Positions 18,278 to 27,975 of a stretch of DNA of 64,000 nucleotides are shown piece by piece. This DNA comes from Mobilicoccus caccae (GTDB taxonomy: Bacteria; Actinomycetota; Actinomycetes; Actinomycetales; Dermatophilaceae). Position 1 is the first letter of the stretch, and every line of letters begins with the position of its first letter. The stretch is taken from positions 1,407,199 through 1,471,198 of the forward strand of contig NZ_BSUO01000001.1 in the NCBI RefSeq assembly GCF_030161635.1. Reading direction: 5' to 3'. A program made the translations under genes and the position numbers. The notes below the pieces were generated by a model, which saw nothing but the letters and a program-made list of their open reading frames with translations, was not told the DNA's origin and did no database searches.

Positions 18278-18360
18278 GGGCTTCTCCTTCGTGTCGTAGC
18301 GCTGTGGTCGGTTGATGTCCGAGGTCCCGTCGGACGGCGGGAGTCTGTGGATGTGGTCGG

Positions 18361-19413
18361 TCAGGGGATGCGGACGACCTGGCCCGCCCAGGCGAGTCCG
18401 GCTCCGAATCCCATGAGCAGAGCCAGGTCCCCGCTCTTGGCGCGCCCTTCGCGCACCAGGCGGGTGAGGGCCAGGGGTACCGAGGCGGCCGAGGTGTTGG
18501 CCATGTCGACGAGGTCGTCGCGGGCGACGACGACGTGCTCGGGCAGCTTCATGCGCTTGATCATGGCGTCGATGATGCGGACGTTGGCCTGGTGGGGGAC
18601 GAAGACGTCGAGGTCGTCGGCGGTGATGCCGGCCGCGTCGAGGATCTCGTCGACGACCGGGGCCATCTTGGTGACGGCCCACCGGAACACCGACGGCCCT
18701 TCCATCCCGATCGAGGGGAAGGGGAACACCTCCTCGGGCAGGGTTCCGCTGGATTCCATCGTCTCCCAGTCGCGCCGGACCGCGGTCCAGTCGCGGGTCT
18801 GGGCGATCTGCATGGCGCCGGATCCGTCGGCGCCGAGCACCGAGGCGGAGATGCCGGGGGAGTCCGAGGGGCCGACCACCGCGGCGCCGGCTCCGTCGCC
18901 GAAGATGAATGCCGTCGTGCGGTCGGCGGGGTCGCGGAAGTCGGAGAACTTCTCGACACCGATGACCAGGACGTGTGTCGCGGACCCGGCACGGACCGCG
19001 TCGTCGGCGGCCGCGAGGCCGTAGCAGAACCCCGAGCACGCGGCGCCGAGGTCGTAGGCGGCCGCGTGCGTCGCGCCGAGGGCGTCGGCGACCATCAGGC
19101 CGGCGGCCGGCGTCTGCCAGGGGTGGGTGATCGTCGCGAGGATGACGAGGTCGAGCTGCTCGGGAGCGATTCCCGCGTCCTGCAACGCGGCCCGGCCGGC
19201 CGAGGCGGCCATGGCGACCACGGTCTCCTCGGGGGCGGCGACACGGCGCGCACTGATGCCCGACCGGTCGCGGATCCACTCGTCGCTGCTGTCGATGGCC
19301 TCGACGATCTCGGCGTTGGGCACGACGCGTTCGGGCCGGTGGTCACCCAGGCCCAGGATGGCCGTGTACTCCGATCCGCGCCGTTGGGCCAGGCGGATCT
19401 CCTCGCCGCTCAT
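18361..19413 (-). CDS. fabH: Beta-ketoacyl-ACP synthase III (FabH)
   Basis: 350 aa. Starts fatty acid synthesis by joining acetyl- or branched acyl-CoA to malonyl-ACP. Catalytic triad visible: Cys in DLGAACSGFCYGL, His in FVPHQANVRII, Asn in VDMANTSAASVPLAL. The ATG at 19413 overlaps the fabD stop (ATGA), so the two are translationally coupled. The N-terminus (IRLAQRRGSEYTAILGLGDHRPER) is slightly longer than in E. coli, as usual in actinobacteria. Confidence 0.97.
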   Translation of the reverse strand: MSGEEIRLAQRRGSEYTAILGLGDHRPERVVPNAEIVEAIDSSDEWIRDRSGISARRVAAPEETVVAMAASAGRAALQDAGIAPEQLDLVILATITHPWQTPAAGLMVADALGATHAAAYDLGAACSGFCYGLAAADDAVRAGSATHVLVIGVEKFSDFRDPADRTTAFIFGDGAGAAVVGPSDSPGISASVLGADGSGAMQIAQTRDWTAVRRDWETMESSGTLPEEVFPFPSIGMEGPSVFRWAVTKMAPVVDEILDAAGITADDLDVFVPHQANVRIIDAMIKRMKLPEHVVVARDDLVDMANTSAASVPLALTRLVREGRAKSGDLALLMGFGAGLAWAGQVVRIP

Positions 19414-20366
19414 GCGTTCTCGCTCTGGTGGGCCTGGACGAACGCGCGGGCGTCGTCCAGGGTGTCGGGTCCGGCCAGCGCGAAGCGCTCGACGTCCTTG
19501 AGTCCGCGCTTGGCCAGACCCACGAGCGTGCCGGAGGGGACGAGCTCGAGGATGCCGGTGACACCCAGGGCCGCGAAGCGCTCCATGCACAGGTCCCACC
19601 GGACGGGGTTGCTCACCTGGTCCACGAGGCGCCTCACGAGTTCGGTGCCGCTCGTGACCTCCTGCCCGTCGCGGTTGGAGACGACCGGGACGCGGGGGTC
19701 GGCGACCTCGGCCGAACCGGCCGCGTCGTCCAGGGCCTGCACCGCGGAGGCCATGTAGGAGGTGTGGAACGCCCCGGCGACCGACAGGGGCACGACCCGG
19801 GTGCGGGCGGGCGGAGCGGCGCCGAGTGCGGCGAGTGCCTCGAGGTCGCCCGCGGCCACCACCTGGCCCGCGCCGTTGACGTTGGCCGGGGTCAGGCCGT
19901 GCTCCTCGATCGCGGCCAGCACCTCCTCGGGCTTTCCGCCGAGGACCGCGCTCATGCCGGTGGGGTGGGCGCCGCTGGCCCCGGCCATGGCCCGCCCGCG
20001 CACGCCGACCAGCCGCATCGCGGTGGCCGGGGTGAACGCGCCGGAGATCGCCGCGGCGGTGAACTCGCCCACGGAGTGTCCGGCGACGGCGACGGCCGGT
20101 GGCGTCGGCACGACGTCGGTGGCCTCGGCGCCCTCGGGGTCGAGGAGCGCGGTGAGACTGAGCAGACCGCTGGCCACGATGAGCGGCTGGGCGACCGCGG
20201 TGTCGCGGATGGTGTCGGCGTCGGAGGTCGTGCCGTGGGCGAGCAGATCGACGTCCGCGGCCTCGGCGTAGGCCTCGAGGCGGCCACGGAGGCCGGGGAC
20301 CTCGAGCCACGGGGTGAGCAGACCGGGGACCTGAGCGCCCTGTCCAGGGCAGACGATGACCAGCAC
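19410..20366 (-). CDS. fabD: Malonyl-CoA:ACP transacylase (FabD)
   Basis: 318 aa. Loads malonyl groups on ACP. I start at the GTG at 20366 (read as M-LVIVCPGQGAQ), because FabD proteins begin right at this motif; the longer frame to 20399 adds 11 unusual residues. The active-site serine is in VAGHSVGEFTAAA, the catalytic His in VAGAFHTSYM. It is coupled to fabH by a 4-base overlap and lies 115 bases downstream of fasR. Confidence 0.95.
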   Translation of the reverse strand: MLVIVCPGQGAQVPGLLTPWLEVPGLRGRLEAYAEAADVDLLAHGTTSDADTIRDTAVAQPLIVASGLLSLTALLDPEGAEATDVVPTPPAVAVAGHSVGEFTAAAISGAFTPATAMRLVGVRGRAMAGASGAHPTGMSAVLGGKPEEVLAAIEEHGLTPANVNGAGQVVAAGDLEALAALGAAPPARTRVVPLSVAGAFHTSYMASAVQALDDAAGSAEVADPRVPVVSNRDGQEVTSGTELVRRLVDQVSNPVRWDLCMERFAALGVTGILELVPSGTLVGLAKRGLKDVERFALAGPDTLDDARAFVQAHQSENA

Positions 20367-20481
20367 CAGCCCAGCCTGTCGGACGCACGTCCCGATCACC
20401 GTCTCGGACGGCTACAACTACCAGCCGGTCTTTTGGAGGATTCCTACAAAACGTGAGGGGCTCGGGCGGGTGTGGGCGGGG

Positions 20482-21666
20482 TCACTCCGTCGGCCGCATC
20501 CGCCGGAACCGGGCCTCCGACGGCGCGAGACGCCCCAGCGCCAGCCCGGTGGCGAGGACGTGGGCCTCCCGCGGGACGGTCGGGTCGAGGCCGATGAGCT
20601 GAGCCACGCGCCCGAGGCGGTAGCGCACCGTGTTGGCGTGAACGTACATCGCGCGGGCGGTGGCCTCCAGGCCCCGCCCGGCGTCGAGGTAGGCCGTGAC
20701 CGTCTCGACGAGTTCGCCGCCCGCGGCGTGCAGCGGCGTGAAGGTGCGTTCGACGAGCATCGTCCGCGCCGGTTTCTCGCCGAGGAGCGCGCGTTCGGGC
20801 AGGAGGTCGTCGGCGTCGACGACCCTCGGCGCCGCCGCCCAGGCCGGAGCCGCCAGCAACCCCGACAGCGCGGCCCGCGCGGACCGTCCGGCGGCGAACA
20901 GGCGGGGGACGACCGGGCCGACGACGACCGGGCCGTCACCGAAGTGCGCGGCCACACCGTCGGCGGCCTCGCGCACGCCCTCCCCACCCAGGACCGCGAT
21001 CAACGTGCGTCCCTGGACCCCGAGGAGGCAGGAGATCCGCGCCCGTTCGGCGGTCCGGCGCAGGGCGTCCATCCCCACGTCGGCGTGCTGGGGTGAACGC
21101 CCGACGACGACGAGGACCGGGGCCGTGTCGCCCCACCCGAGCGCGTTGGCGCGCAGCGCGACGTCCTCCTGCCCGTCACCGCGGACCAGGGCGTCGACGA
21201 CGAGGGATTCCAGTCGCGCGTCCCAGGCTCCCCGCCGTTCGTAGGCGAACGCGTAGACGTGGGCCGCCGCGAAGGCGACCTCACGGGAGAAGCGCAGGAT
21301 CGTCTCGGTGAACGCCGCCTCGTCTCCGGGCGACGCCAGGTCGTCGACCCGCGACTCGACGACCTCGAGGACCCCGCGGATGAGGTCGAGGGTCTGGGGG
21401 AGGGAGATGGAGCGGGTCAGCTCGGTCGGGGCCGCGCCGAAGATCGCGGAGGTCAGGCGGGTGATGTCGTCCGATCCCCGACACCACCGCACGAACGAGG
21501 CGATGCCCGTGTGCGCGACGACCGAGACCCAGGAGCGCTCCGCGGCGGGGAGGGCGCCATACCAGTCGAGGGTGGACTCCAGATGGCCGTTGGCCGCGGT
21601 GGTCAGCGTCCCGATGGAGCGTTCCAGGCGCGCGACGGTCTCCTCGCTGCACCGGGCCTCGCTCAT
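20482..21666 (-). CDS. fasR: PucR/CdaR-type regulator, FasR-like
   Basis: 394 aa. The C-terminal PucR helix-turn-helix is clear (YLDAGRGLEATARAMYVHANTVRYRLGRVAQL). A GGDEF-like/CdaR middle part precedes it. The start ATG at 21666 is chosen because the 42 residues before it are arginine-rich junk. In Streptomyces coelicolor FasR, encoded directly upstream of fabD-fabH-acpP-fabF, activates that operon. Identical placement here makes the same role likely. The symbol rests on family plus position. Confidence 0.88.
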   Translation of the reverse strand: MSEARCSEETVARLERSIGTLTTAANGHLESTLDWYGALPAAERSWVSVVAHTGIASFVRWCRGSDDITRLTSAIFGAAPTELTRSISLPQTLDLIRGVLEVVESRVDDLASPGDEAAFTETILRFSREVAFAAAHVYAFAYERRGAWDARLESLVVDALVRGDGQEDVALRANALGWGDTAPVLVVVGRSPQHADVGMDALRRTAERARISCLLGVQGRTLIAVLGGEGVREAADGVAAHFGDGPVVVGPVVPRLFAAGRSARAALSGLLAAPAWAAAPRVVDADDLLPERALLGEKPARTMLVERTFTPLHAAGGELVETVTAYLDAGRGLEATARAMYVHANTVRYRLGRVAQLIGLDPTVPREAHVLATGLALGRLAPSEARFRRMRPTE

Positions 21667-21728
21667 GGGGTCACGGTAATCCGCCGGCCGTCTCCTCGAC
21701 GCCGCAGGTCGCCGGCGCCGACCCCCAC

Positions 21729-21757
21729 TGTGCACCCCGATCACCATGGGGTAGGGT
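21729..21757 (+). promoter_or_regulatory. Putative promoter and long leader of the cold-shock gene
   Basis: TAGGGT (-10) at 21752-21757, with a weak -35 (TGTGCA) 17 bp upstream. This would give a 5' leader of about 140 nt before the cold-shock start at 21904, similar to the long regulatory leaders of known csp mRNAs. Confidence 0.4.
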
Positions 21758-21903
21758 GAGTCGCGTTGTTGAAGTTGGCATTGGCGAAGCATGTCTGTAC
21801 CGGCCCACGTGGGTCGTGCGTCTTTCTGAGCTCAAGTGTCGTACGCATCAGCACTCCGGAGCCCCCGAGATACGGGTGGCCCCACTCGGAAAGAGGTTTG
21901 GAT

Positions 21904-22110
21904 ATGACGACTGGCACCGTGAAGTGGTTCAACGCCGAAAAGGGCTTCGGCTTCATCGCCCCCGACGACGGCTCCGCCGATGTCTTCGCGCACTTCTCCG
22001 CCATCAACTCCTCCGGCTACCGCTCGCTCGACGAGGGTGCCAAGGTCGAGTTCGAGACCACGGCCGGCCAGAAGGGCCCGCAGGCGTCCAACATCTCCGT
22101 GATCGGCTGA
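21904..22110 (+). CDS. Cold-shock protein (CspA family)
   Basis: 68 aa, the classic size. Single OB-fold nucleic-acid-binding domain with RNP1 (KGFGFIAP) and RNP2 (DVFAHFSAI) and the N-terminal [12 protein letters not shown]. Binds single-stranded RNA or DNA and acts as an RNA chaperone. The start ATG at 21904 is preceded by AAAGAGG. A strong terminator follows at once. Confidence 0.97.
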   Translation: MTTGTVKWFNAEKGFGFIAPDDGSADVFAHFSAINSSGYRSLDEGAKVEFETTAGQKGPQASNISVIG

Positions 22111-22129
22111 TCTCGGACACAGGTTTTCT

Positions 22130-22166
22130 CAGGAGGCCCCGCACCGTTTCGGTGCGGGGCCTCCTG
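22130..22166 (+). terminator. Rho-independent terminator of the cold-shock gene
   Basis: CAGGAGGCCCCGCACCG pairs with CGGTGCGGGGCCTCCTG: a 17-bp perfect stem with loop TTT, 20 bases after the stop. Confidence 0.9.
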
Positions 22167-22267
22167 CTGTCCCAGGCGGATTCGTCCACCCTGCGTTCGG
22201 CTTCAGATCACCGGTTCGTCATCACGACGACCGTTCGGCGTGGCCGGGGCGGTGTGGGATCGCGCTC

Positions 22268-23470
22268 ATGAAGCGACTACTGCCCGTTGCCGCGGTCTCC
22301 GCCGCGCTCCTGCTCACCGCCACAGCCACCTCCGTCTCCGCCGCCCCTGCGCAGGTCGCCGAGGGCGACTCCGCCCGGGCGCACGGGATCTCCGGGCAGA
22401 ATGAGGGTCACGGCACCCGTGGCAAGCACCGTGAGAACAGCAGGACGAAGATGCCCTCTCCGCTCGTCGTCGCGCATCGTGGCGCCTCGGGCTACCGCCC
22501 CGAGCACACGGTCGGCGCCTACGAACTCGCCGTGCAGATGGGGGCCGACTACATCGAGCCCGACCTGGTGATGACCAAGGACGGCGTGCTCGTCGACCGT
22601 CACGAGCCCGAGATCTCGGGCACCACCGACGTGGCCTCCCGCCCCGAGTTCGCCCAGCGCAAGACGACCAAGTCGCTCGACGGCGTCAAGACGACGGGCT
22701 GGTTCACCGAGGACTTCACCCTCGCCGAGCTCAAGACCCTGCGCGCCAAGGAGCGGCTGCCCGAGGTCCGTCAGCAGAACACCATCTACGACGGGATGGA
22801 CGACGTGCCGACCTTCGAGGAGGTGCTCAAGCTGCGCGAGTCCCTGTCGAAGAAGTACGGCCGCACCATCGGCGTCATCCCCGAGATCAAGCACTCGGCG
22901 TACTTCCACGAGGCCGGGTTCGACCCCGAGAAGCCGTTCGTCACGCTCGCGAAGAAGTACCACCTCAACAAGCCCAGCTCGCCGATGTGGTTGCAGTCCT
23001 TCGAGATCAGCAACCTGCGTTACGTCCGCACCCTGGGCTACAAGGCCAACTCGACGTTCCTGGCCTCGGCCACCGGCGGCCCGTACGACCTGGTGGCCAA
23101 GAAGGACTCCCGCGACTACGCCTACTGGATGTCGCCGAAGGGTCTGGACGAGCTGTCGACGTTCGCCGACGGCATCGGGCCGGTCAAGGAACTCGTCATC
23201 CCCAAGAAGGCCGATGGCAGCCTGGGCGAGCCGACGTCCCTGGTCAAGGACGCGCACGCGCGCGACCTCGAGGTCATCCCGTGGACCTTCCGCAACGAGA
23301 ACCAGTTCATGGCGACGGACTTCCGCCGCGGCACGAACCCGGCCGACTACGGCGACGCCGTGGAGGAGATGGTCGTGTACCTGCGGACCGGGATCGACGG
23401 GGTGTTCACCGACAACCCGGACACCGGCGTCGTCGCCCGCAAGGAGTTCTGGGCCGAACAGGGTCGCTGA
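22268..23470 (+). CDS. glpQ: Secreted glycerophosphodiester phosphodiesterase (GlpQ type)
   Basis: 400 aa. Hydrolyses glycerophosphodiesters to glycerol-3-phosphate and an alcohol, here outside the cell. Signal peptide about 1-26 (LLPVAAVSAALLLTATATSVSAAPA). GDPD motifs: VVAHRGASGYRPEHT (first catalytic His), YIEPDLVMTKDGVLVDRHE (metal ligands and second His), VIPEIKHSAYF, and the end GVFTDNPDTGV. The ribosome site is weak. Likely role: phosphate or glycerol scavenging from lipids or teichoic acids. Confidence 0.92.
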   Translation: MKRLLPVAAVSAALLLTATATSVSAAPAQVAEGDSARAHGISGQNEGHGTRGKHRENSRTKMPSPLVVAHRGASGYRPEHTVGAYELAVQMGADYIEPDLVMTKDGVLVDRHEPEISGTTDVASRPEFAQRKTTKSLDGVKTTGWFTEDFTLAELKTLRAKERLPEVRQQNTIYDGMDDVPTFEEVLKLRESLSKKYGRTIGVIPEIKHSAYFHEAGFDPEKPFVTLAKKYHLNKPSSPMWLQSFEISNLRYVRTLGYKANSTFLASATGGPYDLVAKKDSRDYAYWMSPKGLDELSTFADGIGPVKELVIPKKADGSLGEPTSLVKDAHARDLEVIPWTFRNENQFMATDFRRGTNPADYGDAVEEMVVYLRTGIDGVFTDNPDTGVVARKEFWAEQGR

Positions 23471-23522
23471 CACCGCCACCCCCTGGGGGTTGTTCCACAC
23501 GGGAGACTGTCGCGAGACACAC

Positions 23523-23558
23523 GTGGGCCCCTCCGACCGGCCGGTCGGAGGGGCCCAC
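23523..23558. terminator. Bidirectional terminator between glpQ and aceE
   Basis: Perfect 36-base palindrome: GTGGGCCCCTCCGACCGG followed directly by its reverse complement. It lies between convergent genes. Confidence 0.85.
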
Positions 23559-23584
23559 GGTCATGCCCGGGCGTCAGATGCGGG

Positions 23585-26352
23585 TCAGGACTCGCCGCCC
23601 GCGTTGCCGGACGCGCCGGCGGTCACGTCGAGCAACTTGTACTTGGCCGCGGCCTCGCGAGGCACCGAGTCGGAGACCTCACCACGCTCGGCCAGCATCT
23701 GCAGCACCTTGACGACCATCGAGGGGCCGTCGATGTGGAAGAACCGCCGAGCCGCCTGGCGGGTGTCGGAGAACCCGAACCCGTCGGCGCCGAGGGCCGC
23801 GTAGTCACCGGGCACCCAGGGAGCGATGAAGTCCTGCAGCTCGCTGGCGTAGTCGCTGGTGGCCACGACGGGACCCTGACGGTCACGCAGGCAGCGGGTG
23901 ACGTGCGGGATCCGCTCGTCGCTGTCGGGGTGGAGGAACTTCTGCTCGTCGCAGGCCTGGGCCTCGCGCCGCAGCTCACCCCAGCTCGTCACGCTCCACA
24001 CATCGGCGATGACGCCCCAGTCGTTCTTGAGGAGCTTCTGCGCCTCCACCGCCCACGGCACACCGACACCGGAGGCCAGCAGCTGCGCGTGCGGCGCGGA
24101 CTCGGCGTTCTCGATGCCCTCGCCGTCGCCCTCGGAGAAGAGGTACATGCCGCGCAGGAGCCCGTCGACGTCGAGGTTGTCCGGCTCGGCCGGCTGCTGC
24201 ATCGGCTCGTTGTAGACGGTGATGTAGAAGATGACGTCCTCGGGGTCCTCGCCGTACATGCGTGCCAGGCCGGACTCCACGATGTGGGCGATCTCGTAGG
24301 AGAACGCCGGGTCGTAGTGCACGACGGCCGGGTTGGAGTTGGCCAGGACGGGGGAGTGACCGTCCATGTGCTGCAGGCCTTCTCCGGCGAGCGTGGTGCG
24401 ACCCGCGGTGGCTCCGATGAGGAATCCGCGTGCCATCTGGTCGGCGGCCGCCCAGATCGCGTCGCCGGTGCGCTGGAAGCCGAACATCGAGTAGAAGACG
24501 TACACCGGGAGCATCGGCTCCGCGTGGGTGGTGTACGAGGTACCCGCGGCGGTGAACGCCGCCACCGAACCGGCCTCGTTGATGCCCAGGTGCAGCATCT
24601 GCCCCTGCGGAGACTCGCGGTAGGCGAGCATGAGCTCCGCGTCGACCGAGGTGTAGTTCTGGCCGTGCGGGTTGTAGATCTTGCTCGTCGGGAAGAAGGA
24701 GTCCATACCGAACGTGCGGGCCTCGTCGGGGATGATCGGCACGACGCGCTTGCCGAACTCCTTGTCGCGCATGAGGTCCTTGAGCAGACGCACGAAGGCC
24801 ATCGTCGTGGCGACGAGCTGCTTGCCCGAGCCCTTCTTGATGGACTTGTACGCCGAGCTGTCGGGCAGGTGGATGTGCTGGGCGTTCGCGCGCCGCTCCG
24901 GCACCGGGCCACCGAGCTTGCGGCGACGCTCGAGCAGGTACTCGATGCGCTCGTCGTCGGGGCCGGGGTTGTAGAACGGCGGCAGGTACGGGTCGGACTC
25001 GAGCTGCTCGTCGCTGATCGGGATGTGCAACGTGTCGCGAAGCGACTTAAGGTCCTCGATCGCGAGCTTCTTCATCTGGTGCGTCGCGTTGCGGCCGGCG
25101 AAGTGCTGACCGAGGGTGTAGCCCTTGATCGTGTGGGCCAGGATGACCGTCGGCTGGCCGGAGTGACGCACCGCGCGGTCGTAGGCGGCGTACACCTTGT
25201 GGTAGTCGTGGCCGCCGCGCTTGAGCTTCCACCAGATGTCGTCGTCGGTCCAGTTCTCCACCAGCTTGCGGGTGCGCGGGTCGCGTCCGAAGAACTTCTC
25301 GCGGATGAACTGGCCGTCGTTCGCGCGGAACGTCTGGTAGTCGCCGTCCGGGGTGGAGTTCATCAGGTGGACGAGGGCGCCCTGGCTGTCGGCCGCGAGC
25401 AGGTCGTCCCAGCCGCGACCCCAGATGCACTTGATGACGTTCCAGCCCGCACCGCGGAAGAACGCCTCCAGCTCCTGGATGATCTTGCCGTTGCCGCGCA
25501 CCGGGCCGTCGAGACGCTGCAGGTTGCAGTTGACGACGAACGTGAGGTTGTCGAGCTCCTCCATGGCCGCCCACTGCAGGGCACCGCGGCTCTCGACCTC
25601 GTCCATCTCGCCGTCACCGAGGAACGCCCACACGTGCTGGTCGGAGGTGTCCTTGATGCCGCGGTTGGTCAGGTACTTGTTGAACTGCGCCTGGTAGATC
25701 GCGTTGATCGGGCCCAGACCCATCGACACGGTCGGGAACTGCCAGAAGTCGGGCATGAGCCGCGGGTGCGGGTAGCTCGGCAGGGCGAGCGGTTTGCCGT
25801 CGACGACGTGGCTGTGCTCCTGGCGGAATCCGTCCATCTGCTTCTCGGGGATGCGTCCCTCGAGGTAGGCGCGGGCGTACATGCCGGGGAGGCGTGGCCC
25901 TGGAAGAAGACCTGATCGCCGCCGCCGGGGTGGTTCTGGCCGCGGAAGAAGTGGTTGAGGCCCACCTCGTACAGGGTCGCGGCCGAGGCGTAGGTCGAGA
26001 TGTGACCACCGACGCCGACGCCGGGACGCTGCGCACGGTGCACGAGCACCGCGGCGTTCCACCGGATGAGACGGCGGAAGGCCCGCTCCATGTCCTCGTC
26101 ACCGGGGAACCACGGTTCCTGCTCCAGCGGGATGGTGTTGATGTAGTCCGTCGTGGTGAGCGAGGGGACGCCGACCTGACGGACACGGGAGTGTTCCAGG
26201 AGGCTGAGCATGATGTATCGGGCTCGCTGCTGCCCCTGCTCGGCGATGAGGCCGTCGAGCGCTTCTCGCCACTCCTGCGTCTCATCGGGGTCGATGTCGG
26301 GGAGGCGACTCGGTAGGCCGTTGATGATCGGGCCTGCATCGTCCGGGCGCAC
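23585..26352 (-). CDS. aceE: Pyruvate dehydrogenase E1 component, homodimeric type, frame broken once
   Basis: 922 aa with one base restored, the normal AceE length. Thiamine-diphosphate enzyme that decarboxylates pyruvate and acetylates the lipoyl groups of E2. GTG start at 26352 after AAAGGA. Motifs: [21 protein letters not shown], the ThDP signature [14 protein letters not shown] through [20 protein letters not shown], and [17 protein letters not shown]. The frame breaks at the G4 run 25886-25889; one more base gives [19 protein letters not shown]. Essential or near-essential in aerobes, so I infer a sequence error. The lipoate synthase gene at the right edge belongs to the same pathway. 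Confidence 0.94.
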
Positions 26353-26467
26353 GTGTGTGTCCTTTCTACCGGCGACTACGGCCGCCGAAGGCGACCTGCA
26401 TCACAGTCACCTTAGTAGCCGGTCCGGGCTTGTTCTCGGAGAGGGGGCGACAGAGATTGATGAGGGC

Positions 26468-27307
26468 TCAGGGGAGGTTCAGCCGATATGAACCGGAGTA
26501 TACCGTGAAATTAGGTGGCCGGAGGAATCCCACGAGGGTCAGTCCTGCCTGCTCGGCGAGATCGACCGCCAACGAGGTGGGGGCCGACACGGCCGCCATC
26601 GTCGGGATGCCGGCCATGACGCACTTCTGGACCAGCTCGAAGCCTGCCCGGCCGCTGACGAGCAGGACGCGCGCGATCCCCGGGCGCCGGTCCTCGCGCG
26701 CGGCCCACCCGAGCACCTTGTCGACGGCATTGTGTCGCCCGACGTCCTCCCGGATGCACAGCAGCTCACCCTCAGCGCTGAACAGGGCCGCCGCGTGCAC
26801 GCCGCCGGTGCGGTCGAAGCTGCGCTGCTGCCCGCGCATCGTGTCCACGAGGCCGGTGAGCACCTCGGGGGAGAGCGGGGTGTCGTCGGCGCGGATGTCG
26901 GCGCGGGCCCGCTGCAGGATCGCCTCGATGCTGTCGCTGCCGCAGATCCCGCAGGCGCTCGTGGTCACCGAGCGCCGCGCCGACACGCCCGGCGAGAGGC
27001 GCACCCCCGGGGCGAGACTCACGTCGACGACGTTGAACGTCGGCCGGCCGTCCTCGTCCACGTCGGTGCAGTGCATCATCGTGGCCACGTCAGCGGCGCC
27101 GCCGATCGCCTCCTCGCCGAGCAACCAGCCCAGAGCGAGGTCGAAGTCGTCGCCGGGAGTGCGCATCGTCGTCGTGAGGCTCTCGCCGTCGACCCTGATC
27201 TCCAGCGGCTCCTCGACGGCGACCGTGTCGGGCCGTGCGCGGGTGTGGACGCCTTCGGGCGTGAGCTCGACGCGGACCGCGGTGGTCCGGGTGGTGCGTC
27301 GACCCAT
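26468..27307 (-). CDS. fdhD: Formate dehydrogenase accessory sulfurtransferase FdhD
   Basis: 279 aa. Passes sulfur to the molybdenum cofactor to activate formate dehydrogenase. Family motifs: DFDLALGWLLGEEAI, the two-cysteine site SACGICGSDSIEA, REDVGRHNAVDKVLGW and VSGRAGFELVQKC. The start ATG at 27307 is preferred over 27388, whose extra residues are arginine-rich. No formate dehydrogenase gene is in this window, so the target enzyme is elsewhere. Confidence 0.93.
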   Translation of the reverse strand: MGRRTTRTTAVRVELTPEGVHTRARPDTVAVEEPLEIRVDGESLTTTMRTPGDDFDLALGWLLGEEAIGGAADVATMMHCTDVDEDGRPTFNVVDVSLAPGVRLSPGVSARRSVTTSACGICGSDSIEAILQRARADIRADDTPLSPEVLTGLVDTMRGQQRSFDRTGGVHAAALFSAEGELLCIREDVGRHNAVDKVLGWAAREDRRPGIARVLLVSGRAGFELVQKCVMAGIPTMAAVSAPTSLAVDLAEQAGLTLVGFLRPPNFTVYSGSYRLNLP

Positions 27308-27396
27308 CGTCCTTCGCCCTCTCCGTCGGACGCGCGGGCCCGCCCGAAACCGGGACGAACCGCGCCGAATACGATCACGTGCTTGCAAGATCGCAT

Positions 27397-27434
27397 GTGA
27401 AACGGTGCACTAGTGATGACGTGAAAGAGTGCAC
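27397..27434 (+). repeat. Two direct repeats between fdhD and the DUF3052 gene
   Basis: GTGAAACGGTGCAC at 27397-27410 and GTGAAAGAGTGCAC at 27421-27434, 12 of 14 identical, start-to-start distance 24 bp. They lie in the shared promoter region of two divergent genes, just right of a CTTGCAAG palindrome. The layout suggests tandem binding sites for one regulator. Confidence 0.5.
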
Positions 27435-27493
27435 CAGAGTCGAAACGGTACAAGGGGACGGCCATGCCGCCCACTTCAGAGAGGTAGATACGA

Positions 27494-27913
27494 GTGGTTG
27501 GCACGGCGTCCACGGCCGGACCGGTATCCAAGTTGGGCTTCACCGAGGACCAGGTGGTCCTCGAACTCGGATACGACGATGACATCGACGACGAGCTTCG
27601 GGCTCAGATCGAGGAGGCCATCGACGGCGCCCTCGAGGACGAGGACTTCGAGGACGTGGTCGATGCCGTGCTCCTCTGGTGGCGCGACAGCGACGGTGAC
27701 CTCACCGACGCGCTCGTCGACGCCCTGGCCACCCTCGAGGACCACGGGTTCATCGTGCTCCTGAGCCCCAAGGTCGGGTTGCCCGGCGAGGTCGACCCGA
27801 GCGATGTGGCGGAGGCGGCGGAGACCGCGGGGCTGCACGCGGCGGCCAGCGTCAACCTCACCCCCGAGTGGTCGGCCACCCGGCTGGTGGCGCCCAAGAC
27901 CGCCCGCCGCTGA
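27494..27913 (+). CDS. DUF3052 family protein
   Basis: 139 aa. GTG start at 27494, 8 bases after AGAGGT. Strongly acidic (LGYDDDIDDELRAQIEEAIDG, ALEDEDFEDVVDAVLLWW). Fits DUF3052, an actinobacterial family of unknown function, often found next to an AhpE-type peroxiredoxin and aceE, as seen here. No signal peptide or membrane segment. The context hints at redox or central carbon metabolism, but this is by association only. Confidence 0.9.
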   Translation: MVGTASTAGPVSKLGFTEDQVVLELGYDDDIDDELRAQIEEAIDGALEDEDFEDVVDAVLLWWRDSDGDLTDALVDALATLEDHGFIVLLSPKVGLPGEVDPSDVAEAAETAGLHAAASVNLTPEWSATRLVAPKTARR

Positions 27914-27975
27914 GCTCTGCGGCTCGTCCCGGCGAGGGCGTACGCGCCGCCGAACCCGACTGGCACACTGGGTCC

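Noticed and set aside
21758..21903. Riboswitch in the cold-shock leader
   Set aside because: The leader is long, but I could not identify any known aptamer or a convincing paired core; it is better explained as a csp leader.
23735..25915. 726-codon open frame opposite aceE
   Set aside because: Mirror of aceE codon bias; Val/Leu/Arg-rich with no recognisable domain.
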